Below, one piece after another: positions 52,880-61,830 of a DNA stretch of 64,000 nt (position 1 is its first letter; each line of letters opens with the position of its first letter). Source of the stretch: Streptomyces sp. RKAG293 (lineage in GTDB: Bacteria; Actinomycetota; Actinomycetes; Streptomycetales; Streptomycetaceae); contig NZ_JAJOZB010000001.1 in assembly GCF_023701745.1 (NCBI RefSeq), positions 1,426,001 to 1,490,000 on the forward strand. The letters are read 5' to 3'. Under the pieces are notes generated by a model, which saw only the letters and a list, made by a program, of their open reading frames with translations, had not been told where the DNA came from and ran no database searches. A program made the translations under genes and the position numbers.

Positions 52880-53240
52880 GACCACAGCGTCAGTCGCGGC
52901 GCGATCCGCACGGCTGTCGCCGTCCTCCCGCCCGACCACACCGCCATCGAGGAGGACGTCCCCGCCTCGGAACTGTCGGTCACCCTCGGCATGCCGGTCA
53001 AGGTCGCCGACCCCTCCGCTCGGCCGGCCTGGAACCCGCCGAGCGGACTGCGCTCGACAAGGGGGCAACGGTTCGGCGCGGCCAGGGCTACACCCTGCGC
53101 GTGACCACAGTCCCCGCCGTGCACCGTCAGTTCCTCGACCGCTGCCAGCCGCTCGACGGCGGCCAGGATGTCCCGGCTGTTCCGGCCCGGCGCAAGGCCC
53201 GTCGCGAGTACGAGAACCGCGTCAGCACGCTCGCGCCGAT
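52880..53240 (+). pseudogene. Frameshifted remnant of an unrecognised gene
   Basis: One frame reads LPPDHTAIEEDVPASELSVT, LGMPVKVAD, and after a frameshift near 53015 another continues LEPAERTALDKGATVRRGQG, YTLRVTTVPAVHRQFLDRCQ and RRKARREYENRVSTLA. Together they look like a helical protein segment of about 115 residues with coding-type composition. No start is visible, and I cannot name the family. It lies directly after the binding-protein gene. The rest of the gap to 53550 shows nothing more. Confidence 0.5.
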
Positions 53241-53550
53241 CGGACCATGTTCTCAACGCCCCGTTCGGGTGAATGTACTGACCCGATGGGATCGCGCACG
53301 CTCGGGTGTTCGCTGGGCAAGCGCGCAGTGCCCGGCGCGTGGTGGCACGTTTCCTCCCCCGGAGGACGTCCACAGCCTGCCGAATCTGACGCCTCGGCAT
53401 GACTAGTATCCCTGCAATCCGTACGCCTCGTGGAATTCCACGGGGAATTTCGGCAGTTCCGATCTCCATGGCACGCGCGTCCCCGTCAGGGGGCGGCCCC
53501 ACGCGATCGGGCATCGGCTTGAATCGAACACGCTATTGATGGAGAAGGCT

Positions 53551-53784
53551 ATGCAGAGCGTCACCAATGGCATTTCAGCGACGGCCCTGACGGGTGTCGT
53601 ATGGGTCAAGAGTTCCCACAGCGATCCGGTCGGCAACTGCGTGGAAGCCGCTGCACTGCCCGGCGGAGAGGTGGCACTGCGCAACTCCCGCCACCCACAG
53701 GGGCCGGCGCTGGTGTACACACGGTCGGAGATCGCCGCTTTCCTGGCGGGAGCCCGGGACGGGGAGTTCGATCGTTTCATCTGA
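53551..53784 (+). CDS. DUF397 domain protein
   Basis: 77 aa from ATG 53551 (GGAGAAGG upstream). VVWVKSSHSDPVGNCVEAAA, GGEVALRNSRHPQGPALVYT and EIAAFLAGARDGEFD are the DUF397 signature (W-x-K-S-S-x-S, N-C-V-E, R-x-S-x-x-P). DUF397 proteins act with XRE/DUF5753 regulators in Streptomyces development and antibiotic control. It precedes its presumed XRE partner by 88 bases, in the reverse of the commoner regulator-then-DUF397 order. Confidence 0.9.
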   Translation: MQSVTNGISATALTGVVWVKSSHSDPVGNCVEAAALPGGEVALRNSRHPQGPALVYTRSEIAAFLAGARDGEFDRFI

Positions 53785-53872
53785 TTCCCACAGAGGGACA
53801 AATCGGCGTTCGAGTGCACCGTGGGCTCCGAGATGGAAGGGTTATTCCCGACGTATTTGACTAGGAGCCCAC

Positions 53873-54796
53873 GTGTCCGCCGAGCGTCTGCACATTGCCG
53901 CACTTGAGCCTTACCTCAATCCGGTCACCCCGACACCTTTCGTGTTGAAGAAGCTGGTGGGCAGTCTTCTGCAGCGCATGCGCCTGGAGGCGGACTTCAC
54001 GGGGCCGGACGTCAAGCATCATCTGGGGATGTCGACCGCGAAGCTCTGCCGGATTGAGAGCGGTGAGGGCAAGCGGCCTGCCCACGAGTCCGATGTGGTC
54101 GCTCTGCTCGATCTCTACGGTGTCGAGGACGACGATGCCGCCGTGCTGTTGGCACTGTTGGCCAACGCCGACCGGCGCGGGTGGTGGCAGCGCGGCAACC
54201 CCAAGCTTTTGGACTGGCTGGATCGGTTCATCGATCTGCAGGAAGGCGCATCGCTCATCCGCACGTTCGAGCTGATGCTGGTGCCGGGTTTGCTCCAGAC
54301 GGAGTCCTACGCCGAGGCAGTGATCCGTCGTGGCCGGAGGCCGACGTCGGAATCGGAGATCCTGCGCGCTGTCCGCTTGCGGATGCAGCGTCAGGAGCTC
54401 TTGGTGCGTCCCGGCGGCGCCACGCTGTGGGCGGTCATCGACGAATCCGTGCTCTACCGGAACTACGGTGGGGCGCAGGTGATGGCGGAGCAGCTGCAGC
54501 GGCTGCTGGCCCTGTCGGAGTTGTCCGAGAACGCCTCGCGTGTCCGTCTGCAGATCATCCCTCAGTGTCCTCCGGAGGCGGTGGCACCGGGCATGGCCTT
54601 CACCTACCTGCGGTTCCCGCACCAGGACTTGGCGGATGTGGCCTACACCGAGCTGCCCAAGGGCGGTGTGTTCGAGGAGGACCCCGAACACACCGCGGAC
54701 TACCGGATGCAGTTGGACCTGCTGTCGCAGATCGCCTTGACGCCGGCTGATACCCGGGCGTTGCTGCGCGCCACGATCAGAGAGCGCTACAGCTGA
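53873..54796 (+). CDS. XRE-family regulator with DUF5753 domain
   Basis: 307 aa from GTG 53873. The HTH is LVGSLLQRMRLEADFTGPDV, KHHLGMSTAKLCRIESGEGK. DUF5753 has WLDRFIDLQEGASLIRTFEL, MLVPGLLQTESYAEAVIRRG, AVIDESVLYRNYGGAQVMAE and FTYLRFPHQDLADVAYTELP. It is paired with the DUF397 gene upstream. The two DUF5753 regulators of the window share the overall pattern but differ enough to be separate lineages. It converges on the methyltransferase gene. Confidence 0.9.
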   Translation: MSAERLHIAALEPYLNPVTPTPFVLKKLVGSLLQRMRLEADFTGPDVKHHLGMSTAKLCRIESGEGKRPAHESDVVALLDLYGVEDDDAAVLLALLANADRRGWWQRGNPKLLDWLDRFIDLQEGASLIRTFELMLVPGLLQTESYAEAVIRRGRRPTSESEILRAVRLRMQRQELLVRPGGATLWAVIDESVLYRNYGGAQVMAEQLQRLLALSELSENASRVRLQIIPQCPPEAVAPGMAFTYLRFPHQDLADVAYTELPKGGVFEEDPEHTADYRMQLDLLSQIALTPADTRALLRATIRERYS

Positions 54797-54801
54797 TCGG
54801 A

Positions 54802-54824
54802 CCCCTGCGGCAGCCGCTCAGGGG
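54802..54824. terminator. Short hairpin between convergent genes
   Basis: CCCCTG and CAGGGG with a partly paired interior lie after the XRE stop and overlap the end of the methyltransferase gene. It is a weak terminator candidate. Confidence 0.35.
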
Positions 54825-55633
54825 AGGCGGACGACCCCGCCGAATTCGGTCCATTCCTGAGTGGCCTGATGGGGGAACAGATCGGTATCCGGACGCCAGG
54901 TGGAGACTTCCACCAGGCCCGGGGTGAGGATGTCCATGCCGGTCACGAAGTCCTGCACGTCCTTCTCCTCGCGGACCCGGCCCCAGTGGCCGTGTGTCTG
55001 TTCGTCCATGAAGGTGGTGACGAAGTCCCGGACCTTGGGGTCGTCGCTGACGAGTTGGCACACCACCAGGAAGCTGCCCGGTGCCAGCCGGTCAGCGACC
55101 CGGCGCACCAGGGCGGCGGGGTCGTCCTGGTCGGGGATGCAGTGCAGGACCGAGACGAACAATGCGGCGGTGGGCTGGTCCGGGTCGATGAGCCGGCGGG
55201 TGTCGGGGTGTTCGAAGATGGTGTCGGTGTCGCGCATGTCGGCGTGGATGACCGTGGTGGAGGTGTTCTCCTCCAAGATGGCCCGCCCATGGGCCATGAC
55301 CATCGGGTCGTTGTCGATGTAAACGACACGGCAGGACGGGTCGACGCGCTGGGCGACCTGGTGGACGTTGTCCTGGGTGGGCAGGCCCGACCCGTGGTCG
55401 ACGAATTGGCGGATGCCGTACTCCGAGGCCAGGGTGCGTACGGCCCGCTGCAGGAAGCGCCGGTTGTTGACCGCAAGTGCCTTGGTGCTGGGCACCTCTT
55501 CGAGTAATGCTGCGCATGCGTCCTGATCGACGGGATAGCTGTCCTTCCCGCCGAGTAGGAAGTCGTACATTCGGGCGACGCTGGGCACGTTCACGTCGAC
55601 CGTCACGGGCAGAGGTGTGTCGCTGTAGCTCAT
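54818..55633 (-). CDS. S-adenosyl methyltransferase, Methyltransf_19 (DUF574) type
   Basis: 271 aa from ATG 55633. The family N-terminus VDVNVPSVARMYDFLLGGKD is clear, followed by NRRFLQRAVRTLASEYGIRQ, FVDHGSGLPTQDNVHQVAQR (SAM motif I), VVYIDNDPMVMAHGRAIL (motif II), VIHADMRDT and ALFVSVLHCIPDQDDPAALV. This actinobacterial family is abundant in Streptomyces and often lies beside XRE/DUF397 pairs, as here. The substrate is unknown. Confidence 0.92.
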   Translation of the reverse strand: MSYSDTPLPVTVDVNVPSVARMYDFLLGGKDSYPVDQDACAALLEEVPSTKALAVNNRRFLQRAVRTLASEYGIRQFVDHGSGLPTQDNVHQVAQRVDPSCRVVYIDNDPMVMAHGRAILEENTSTTVIHADMRDTDTIFEHPDTRRLIDPDQPTAALFVSVLHCIPDQDDPAALVRRVADRLAPGSFLVVCQLVSDDPKVRDFVTTFMDEQTHGHWGRVREEKDVQDFVTGMDILTPGLVEVSTWRPDTDLFPHQATQEWTEFGGVVRLP

Positions 55634-55987
55634 CGGGCCCCCATCGTGCCGTGCAGGCACGCTCAACTCGCTCGATTCACGCAAGGTGCCATCGTAGGCA
55701 ACACTGTGTAGCCGTGACCAGGGCGCGAATGGGGTTTCACGGAGCACATCGTGGCGAACACGACATCGCCGAATCTGCTCCGACGCTTCCCCGGAGGCCA
55801 AAACCAACCGGTTGCAGCACGGCCGCCCACGGACGGCTGTCGGGGTTGCTGGCCGCGCCGATCACCGACGCCACCGCGCTCACCGTTCGCCGGAGCCGCG
55901 CTGGCCGGACCGCTCGGCGGCGACCATCCGGTGTTCCTCGTGCTGGCGGGACTGTCCGCGGCGGGCACATCGCCCGTTTGCGGGTGT
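55634..55987. other. Gap without a supported gene
   Basis: It probably holds the methyltransferase promoter at its left end. A plus-strand stretch reading FAGAALAGPLGGDHPVFLVL looks like a membrane helix of a transporter end, but it lacks the rest of a gene. No terminator was identified. Confidence 0.35.
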
Positions 55988-57232
55988 CTACCGCAGCGCG
56001 GACCGCACGATGGTGACTGCTTCATCGGGGGTTGCGTGCGTGTCGATGCCGAGCACGTGAATGGTGCCGAGCGTCCGCGCCGGGCCGACAACGCGCAGAG
56101 TGCGATGGGTATGGCCGCCCGGCTGAGGATGGATGATCACGGCGGTCGGGGTGTCATCGGGGGCGTAGCCGGCGATGTAGGTGAGGAGTTGGTGGACGTC
56201 GTCGGCGCCAACGCTCTGGCGGTCGTAGCGCTTGTACTTGGCGTCCACCGGCAGCAGCCGCGGCTGTGCCGTGTCACGGGCGGGGAGACTCACCAGAACG
56301 TCGGGGCGGAATGTCGAGCTGTTCCCCAGGTCGCCGCGGACGGTGATCCCGGTCGCGCCGCCGGCGGGGACAGTTCGCCCGCCGTTGGCTGCCGCAGCCT
56401 GGGAGACGAGGCGTCGGACGACTGATTCCCAGAGGGCGGGCATGGCCAACAGCAGACTCTCCGCCGTGGCCCCGTGGTCGGCAAGGATGTCGGTGACACC
56501 GCCGCCGCGCAGGAGCAGACGGGCCCAGCTGTGGGCAGCGTGGTAGCGGACGTTCAGGCGGGTGTACTGGACTCGGTCCAAGGCGCGCAGGGCCGCGCCA
56601 GGAGTAGGGGCGTGCGAGAACGCTGCGGCGGTCTGGTGCAGGGCGCGGGCAAGGTCGGGATTGCGCGCCAGTGGCAGCGCGGCTTTCAGCGCCGTGCCCA
56701 GCACGCGGTTGTCCCAGATGTCGGGTTCACGGTCGAAGGTGCGCACATGCAGCTGGTCGAGTTGGCCGTATCGGCGCGTGGCCTGAGCGGCGACATCCAA
56801 CCGTCCGCGCACCAGGGGTTCCAGTCGTTCTTGGCGCACGTAGTCCCGTCGCAGCCCATCTCGCAGCAGTGCCTGGCATTCCGCCAGAAGTGCGGCGGCG
56901 ATGAGGTCCGCATAGCCGTCGTGGTCGGTGGCCCAAGGCCGCGCGGTGGCTTGGTGTGGCACCGGCGCGGCGAGGGCGTAGGCGAGCCAGCGCATGAGTT
57001 GTGCGCCGGGGATGGCGAACTTGGGCTCGAGGACGAGTCGGACCCGGTCCAGTATGAGGACGCCGACGGTGGCATCCGCCTTCAGCCGCCACCCTGTGCG
57101 ATCCGGTGTCAGAGTGAGGCCGCCGCGGTCCTGGAGTGCGTGCAGCCGGTCGACATCGCGCGAAGTGAGCTGCTCGATTCCGATTCGGGCGGACTGGTAC
57201 TCGCCGAGGCGGATCTCGGTGCGTTCAGGCAT
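55988..57232 (-). CDS. mcrC: McrC-like subunit of McrBC modification-dependent restriction system
   Basis: 414 aa from ATG 57232, overlapping the mcrB stop by 8 bases. The N-terminus includes RLKADATVGVLILDRVRLVL and EPKFAIPGAQLMRWLAYALA, with LEPLVRGRLDVAAQATRRYG further on. The C-terminal PD-(D/E)xK nuclease core is STFRPDVLVSLP...LLPVDAKYKRYDRQS, with Asp in RPDV, Asp-Ala-Lys in VDAKYK, and DVHQLLTYIAGYAP. McrC supplies the nuclease and stimulates McrB GTPase. The pair would cut DNA carrying modified cytosines. Confidence 0.9.
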   Translation of the reverse strand: MPERTEIRLGEYQSARIGIEQLTSRDVDRLHALQDRGGLTLTPDRTGWRLKADATVGVLILDRVRLVLEPKFAIPGAQLMRWLAYALAAPVPHQATARPWATDHDGYADLIAAALLAECQALLRDGLRRDYVRQERLEPLVRGRLDVAAQATRRYGQLDQLHVRTFDREPDIWDNRVLGTALKAALPLARNPDLARALHQTAAAFSHAPTPGAALRALDRVQYTRLNVRYHAAHSWARLLLRGGGVTDILADHGATAESLLLAMPALWESVVRRLVSQAAAANGGRTVPAGGATGITVRGDLGNSSTFRPDVLVSLPARDTAQPRLLPVDAKYKRYDRQSVGADDVHQLLTYIAGYAPDDTPTAVIIHPQPGGHTHRTLRVVGPARTLGTIHVLGIDTHATPDEAVTIVRSALR

Positions 57233-59336
57233 CGGGGCCCGGCTCGCCGCTGGTGAATTCGGTGGCCAGGGCGGCGACAAGGTCCTGGGGAGTCATCAGC
57301 GACGGGCGTCCGGTGTCCGCGTCGACCAGACGGCCGAGGATCTGGTGCAGCAGGTCGGCCCGACCCAGGCAGTAGTCCTCCAGAAGCGGGATCACCTCGT
57401 GGTGGAAGGCGGCAGCGAGTTCGCCTTCGGTGGCGATCGGCCCACTCGCGCACAGCAGGTAGGCGTGCCCGATCTGGTGGTCGGCGTCGAGGTGTCGAGT
57501 GATGCGGGTGTTGAGGGACTCGAAGAACGCGGCCAGATCCAGGGGGCCGACCGTGCCCGAGACGGCGTCCGGGTCCGGGGCGACGGGCAGGAAGGCGAAG
57601 CGGCGGCGGATGGCGGCGTCCAGGTGGCTGGTGCTGCGGTCTGCGGTGTTCATCGTCCCGATGATGCGAAGGTTCGGTGGCACCGAGAAGCTGCGTTTGC
57701 TGATCGGGAGGGTAACCGGCAGGCCGCGCTTGTCCATCTCCAGCAAGGTGATCAGCTCGCCGAAGATTCGCGGCAGGTCGCCGCGGTTGATCTCGTCGAT
57801 GACCAGCAGGAAGGTGTGCTCGGGTTGCGCGGTGGCCGCCTGGCACAGGGTGTGGAACAGCCCGTCGGACAGTGCGAGGGTCAACCCGGGACCGACGGCG
57901 GAGAGGTCGGGCTTGAATCCTTCGACGAAGTCCTCGTAGCCGTAGGAAGGGTGAAAGGTCACCAAGCGCACCCGTTCACCGGTCAGCACGTCTGCCAGCG
58001 CCTCGGCACGTGGGGCGGAGTCGGCGGTGATCGCGTCGGCCCGGCCACCGAGGGCGAGGGCGACATTGAGCGCGAGCCGGGTCTTGCCGGTGCCGGGCGG
58101 TCCGTGCAGGATTACCTGCCCCTTGCGCTGCAGCGCGTCCAGCACGCCTTGGACCTCCTCGGGGAGCTCCAGCGGCTGTGCTCCGTTCGGTGAGCTCCCG
58201 GTTGCGGCGGAACCGGCGCGGCGCGCGGTGAACTTGGCGAAGCGTTCGGGGTCCACCTTGGCGAAGGTGGAGCGCCAGCCGTGCTGCGGTTTCGCCAGAA
58301 CCTGCGCGTGGGAAGTGTCCCAATGCACCGGGACCAGGTGTTGGAACTGCGAGCGGTCCGGATCGAAGCGGTAGCCCCCGGTGACGGTACCGGTGGCCAG
58401 GATCTCGGAGACGCCGCGGTTGGCCACCACCCGGTCACCGGCTTCCAGGTCCCGGAAGGCCAGCAGCCTCCGCGCAGTGCTCAGGCTGCCGCCGGTGTTG
58501 TCGGGCCCGGCCACGTCCAGAGCCTGCTTCAGCTCGCTGTCGCTCTGGTACTGGCCCAGGTCGCCCACCTCGTCCCAGGCGACGCAGATGAACGCGCCCT
58601 CCAGGCAGTCCTGCCACAGGCGGCCGCGCTCACCGGGGGCGATCTTCCAGATCGTGCGCTGCCGCGGACGCGGATCGAAGTCCTGGTAGAGGAAGTGCAT
58701 CACCTCGTGCCCGGTCCAGGCTTCGAACTCGGGCCGCGACCGGACAAGTTCCCGCAGCTTGCGGTTGAGGCGCCACGTCGGTGCATCACGCTCGGGCGCC
58801 GCGCCGAGCAGGGTCAGGAATCGGCGTAGATGGTCCGACGAATAGACGGGCAGGAAATGCTCGGGGAAATAGGTGGCCAGCGACTTGGTCACCAGCGCCG
58901 GCCCGAACCGCAGGACATCGAGGTCGTCCAGGGCTTCGAAGTCTCCTGCGGCCGCCGCCTCGAAGGCCTGCACGTACTGGCCCCGTAGCTGCGCCCAGGC
59001 ATCCTGCTGCTGCAGATTGCGCAGCGGCGCCGCCACGCGCCACTCGCCGGAGTTGTGTCGGTACATGATGTGCTTCGCGGCGCTGCCGCCCTTGATGCTG
59101 CCCAGACGCGGGACGCCGAACTCCATCAGCCGGCAGTACGTCATGAGCGACCCCGCCGGGTCCAGGCCCAGCGCGTAGCGCTCCAGTGGCAGCGTCGGCC
59201 ATTCCTGCAGCGGGAACTCGGTGAGTACCCGCTTGCGCTCGTCCTCGGCCAGGGCTTGGTCCTCGGCCGCACCGCTCCGGTCGAACCTGGCCGCCGCCAC
59301 CCGCACATCCACCGTGTCGTTCATGAGAGTCAGCAT
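57225..59336 (-). CDS. mcrB: McrB-like AAA+ GTPase with N-terminal EVE/PUA-like reader
   Basis: 703 aa from ATG 59336 (ATG 59324 is the alternative; no clear Shine-Dalgarno). Residues about 1-225 are a helical N-terminus (SIKGGSAAKHIMYRHNSGEW). About 230-370 contains WKIAPGERGRLWQDCLEGAF, LLAFRDLEAGDRVVANRGVS and EILATGTVTGGYRFD, the pattern of an EVE/PUA-like modified-base reader. The AAA+ module follows: Walker A ILHGPPGTGKTRLALNVALA, Walker B FLLVIDEINRGDLPRIFGEL and the McrB signature IGTMNTADRSTSHLDAAIRR. It is co-translated with mcrC. It probably restricts phage or foreign DNA with modified bases. The exact base specificity is unknown. Confidence 0.9.
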   Translation of the reverse strand: MLTLMNDTVDVRVAAARFDRSGAAEDQALAEDERKRVLTEFPLQEWPTLPLERYALGLDPAGSLMTYCRLMEFGVPRLGSIKGGSAAKHIMYRHNSGEWRVAAPLRNLQQQDAWAQLRGQYVQAFEAAAAGDFEALDDLDVLRFGPALVTKSLATYFPEHFLPVYSSDHLRRFLTLLGAAPERDAPTWRLNRKLRELVRSRPEFEAWTGHEVMHFLYQDFDPRPRQRTIWKIAPGERGRLWQDCLEGAFICVAWDEVGDLGQYQSDSELKQALDVAGPDNTGGSLSTARRLLAFRDLEAGDRVVANRGVSEILATGTVTGGYRFDPDRSQFQHLVPVHWDTSHAQVLAKPQHGWRSTFAKVDPERFAKFTARRAGSAATGSSPNGAQPLELPEEVQGVLDALQRKGQVILHGPPGTGKTRLALNVALALGGRADAITADSAPRAEALADVLTGERVRLVTFHPSYGYEDFVEGFKPDLSAVGPGLTLALSDGLFHTLCQAATAQPEHTFLLVIDEINRGDLPRIFGELITLLEMDKRGLPVTLPISKRSFSVPPNLRIIGTMNTADRSTSHLDAAIRRRFAFLPVAPDPDAVSGTVGPLDLAAFFESLNTRITRHLDADHQIGHAYLLCASGPIATEGELAAAFHHEVIPLLEDYCLGRADLLHQILGRLVDADTGRPSLMTPQDLVAALATEFTSGEPGPDA

Positions 59337-59639
59337 GGCGGAGCACGGGCACCTGCGGTTCCCGTCTGCGAACAATGGAACCGACGTGCGGTCCCTTCCC
59401 TCAGCACGACTCGCCCTGGGCGCCGACCGGCCAAGCCGCCGCCGCCCAACCCGCCGCCGCACAACCAAACCGATCGGCGACTGGACCCTGAGGGCTACAT
59501 CACCTCCGCGGCCTGAACTGGGCCGTGAGCTGCTGTCCCAAGGGCGCCGACCGGGTCATCTGCTGGGGCTGTGGCCTCAACGCGCCCGGGCCCGCAAGCA
59601 CCGCCTGATCGGGTCGCGGCAACCTGATCCACTCGGGCA

Positions 59640-59854
59640 GTAGTTGACACCAGATTCCGCTCTCCATGGCGGGAAATCCGCCGGCAGAGCCCGCCATTTG
59701 CAGCCGGTGTCGACCACGTAGCGGATCGCGTCGACGATCTCGCGGCGATGGTGCTTCTCGGGACGCCCGTGGCTGTTTCGCAGGCCGGGACGGGCAGGAG
59801 GGGTTCGATCAGGGCCCGCTCGGCGCCGGGGATGGGGTAGCGGCGACGGCGCAT
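59640..59854 (-). pseudogene. IS5-type transposase N-terminal remnant, frameshifted
   Basis: From ATG 59854 one frame reads MRRRRYPIPGAERALIEPLL, P; after a shift near 59780 another reads GRPEKHHRREIVDAIRYVVD, TGCKWRALPADFPPW. This is the DUF4096/IS5-family transposase N-terminus. The remaining 200 or so residues, including the DDE core, are absent. The surrounding 59337-60069 gap has no other recognisable gene. Confidence 0.75.
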
Positions 59855-60069
59855 TGCGGTTGGCCTTCAGGGCCGGCGCTGCCCGGGCCGGGTGTTCGGC
59901 CGGGCCCGGGCAGACGGAGAGGTCAGTAGCTGTTGATGAGGTCGAGGGTGGATTCGACGGCACGCGCCGCGGGCCGAGCGAGCGCGGCCAGGCACAGCGC
60001 GGGGCGCCGGCCGAGGCGCGGCCGGTCGGCGGGGAGGGGTGCCGGGGCCAGCGGCACCCGTCCGCAGCC

Positions 60070-61518
60070 TTACACCAGCCGCTTGATCTCGCCCCGCACC
60101 CGGTAGAAACCGCCGGATGAGGTGTGCAGCGCGTCCACCACATAGCGGGCGCCGATCTGCCGCATGGAGCGCGGGAACTGGACGTGCCACGTCGGCTCAA
60201 AGCCGTCCGAGACGACGTGGACCCGCAGCCGCCCGCCAACCTGCACGCACTCCACGACGATCCCGGCCCCGGGCGCGGGCACCGCGCTCACCGTCGCCAC
60301 GGTCGCCGCCGGGGTGTAAGTCGGCAGCGCGGCAGCTTCCTTGACATCCCTCGCCACCGGCACCGTGCCGGTCTGCGCCGCCGCGATCGCCGCCGCGCTC
60401 GCGTCGATGCAGGCCAGCGAGCCGTCCGTCGTCACGATGTAGAGCTTCTCGTCCCGGTACTGCATCGAGAGCGCCGAGCCGCCGCCCGTGCCCAACTTCC
60501 ACAGCCGGATGCCATCCGCGTCGAAACAGTAGACCGAGGAGGCGGAATCGCCCGCGAAGACGTACTGGCCGCCCTGGGACGTGGCGCAGGAGTACACCGC
60601 GGTGTCACAGGCGTACGTCGCCTCGATCCGGCCCGTTGCTTTCGACAGGCGCTCCACCACACGCCGCCCCGTGCCGGCGTACACCGCGGTGTCCTCCTGC
60701 CACCCGAACAGCACGTTCCCCGTGGTGCGGGTGTGCCACAACTCCCCGCTGCCGTCGGCCGCGTAGGCCGTCACCCCCTGGTTGTGCCCGTGGAAGACCG
60801 CACGGTCGTCCGCCCGCACCATCCACGCACTCGAGCCCGCCGACCTGCGCGACCACTGGAACTCGTCCTCGTGGTCGATGACGGTCAGACCGCCGTTGCG
60901 GTCGGCGACGTTCAGCACGCCCTCGTGGATGTCCAGCCAGAAGATGTCCACGTCGTCGGCGATTTCATAGGCGGCGAAGGGCACCTTCGACGACAGGTCG
61001 TACACCTTGCCGTCGTCACACCCCGCATAGATCCAGAAGTCGTCCGCCACCAGGCACTTGACCCCGTCCGGCAGCGAGAACCGGGCCAGCACCTCGCCGT
61101 CGTGGCCCAAGGTGTAGACATCGCCGCGCTGGTTCCCCACCCAGCAGCGGTCCTCGTCGATATGGATCCCGAAGGCCGAAGCGCCCGTACGGAACCGCCA
61201 CAACACCGGCGCCGTCGCCCGCGCCGTGGAGGGCGCCGAGGTCACCTGGCGTCGCGTCACCGCACGCGCTGCGCGCTGCCCCGCCACCGCCGGCGCGTAT
61301 CCCTTCCGGACCTTCTCACCAACCTTCTTCGCCGCCGCGGCCTTCGCCTTCTCCCCCGTGGGAAACGTCGAGATCTGCAGCTGCCCGGCCGCGCCGATCC
61401 GCCCGTACCGCACGGAAACCGTCGTGCCGTCGACGGTCACCTCGTAGAACTTGTGCGCCCCGCCGTCGTCCTGCGACAGCTCCAAATACGTCGTCTCTTC
61501 CGCCCGCGCAGCCGCCAT
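60070..61518 (-). CDS. WGR-domain protein with C-terminal beta-propeller
   Basis: 482 aa from ATG 61518 (GAGGGG upstream). The WGR domain (about 8-75) is YLELSQDDGGAHKFYEVTVD, VSVRYGRIGAAGQLQISTFP and KAKAAAAKKVGEKVRKGYAP, with the W-G-R triad as Y-G-R. From about 105 a PQQ/WD-like propeller follows with repeated blades: DRCWVGNQRGDVYTLGHDGE, IYAGCDDGKVYDLSSKVPFA, AVYAGTGRRVVERLSKATGR and YVFAGDSASSVYCFDADGIR. A 130-residue C-terminal tail is less defined. WGR domains occur in PARPs and bacterial DNA-associated proteins. The combined function is unknown. Confidence 0.85.
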   Translation of the reverse strand: MAAARAEETTYLELSQDDGGAHKFYEVTVDGTTVSVRYGRIGAAGQLQISTFPTGEKAKAAAAKKVGEKVRKGYAPAVAGQRAARAVTRRQVTSAPSTARATAPVLWRFRTGASAFGIHIDEDRCWVGNQRGDVYTLGHDGEVLARFSLPDGVKCLVADDFWIYAGCDDGKVYDLSSKVPFAAYEIADDVDIFWLDIHEGVLNVADRNGGLTVIDHEDEFQWSRRSAGSSAWMVRADDRAVFHGHNQGVTAYAADGSGELWHTRTTGNVLFGWQEDTAVYAGTGRRVVERLSKATGRIEATYACDTAVYSCATSQGGQYVFAGDSASSVYCFDADGIRLWKLGTGGGSALSMQYRDEKLYIVTTDGSLACIDASAAAIAAAQTGTVPVARDVKEAAALPTYTPAATVATVSAVPAPGAGIVVECVQVGGRLRVHVVSDGFEPTWHVQFPRSMRQIGARYVVDALHTSSGGFYRVRGEIKRLV

Positions 61519-61830
61519 GACACACCCCTCCCCACGGACCGGCCAGCGCGGCCGATCTTCCATGATCTCAAGGTAGCCGCCGCCACTGACAAACGGTCAC
61601 CCAGAGTCGTGACCGCAGGTCAGGCTCAGGAGAGGCGCTCGGGCGTGCTGTTGCTCTCCGGCGACGCACACCCTGCGACACCGTCAACCACACCGCCGGC
61701 GTGCGCCGAACCGTGCGCCAACCCTCGCGAACGGATTCCCCGCAATCCGCGACCCCGATATTGGGATCGTGTGAGCCAGCACTGCGAGGATGCCGCATGG
61801 CGTGAGGTCACAAAGCAACGTGAGGTGAGA

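Noticed and set aside
55850-55960. Possible last helix of an MFS transporter on the plus strand
   Set aside because: Only one hydrophobic stretch with no upstream membrane segments in frame. Too little to call even a pseudogene.
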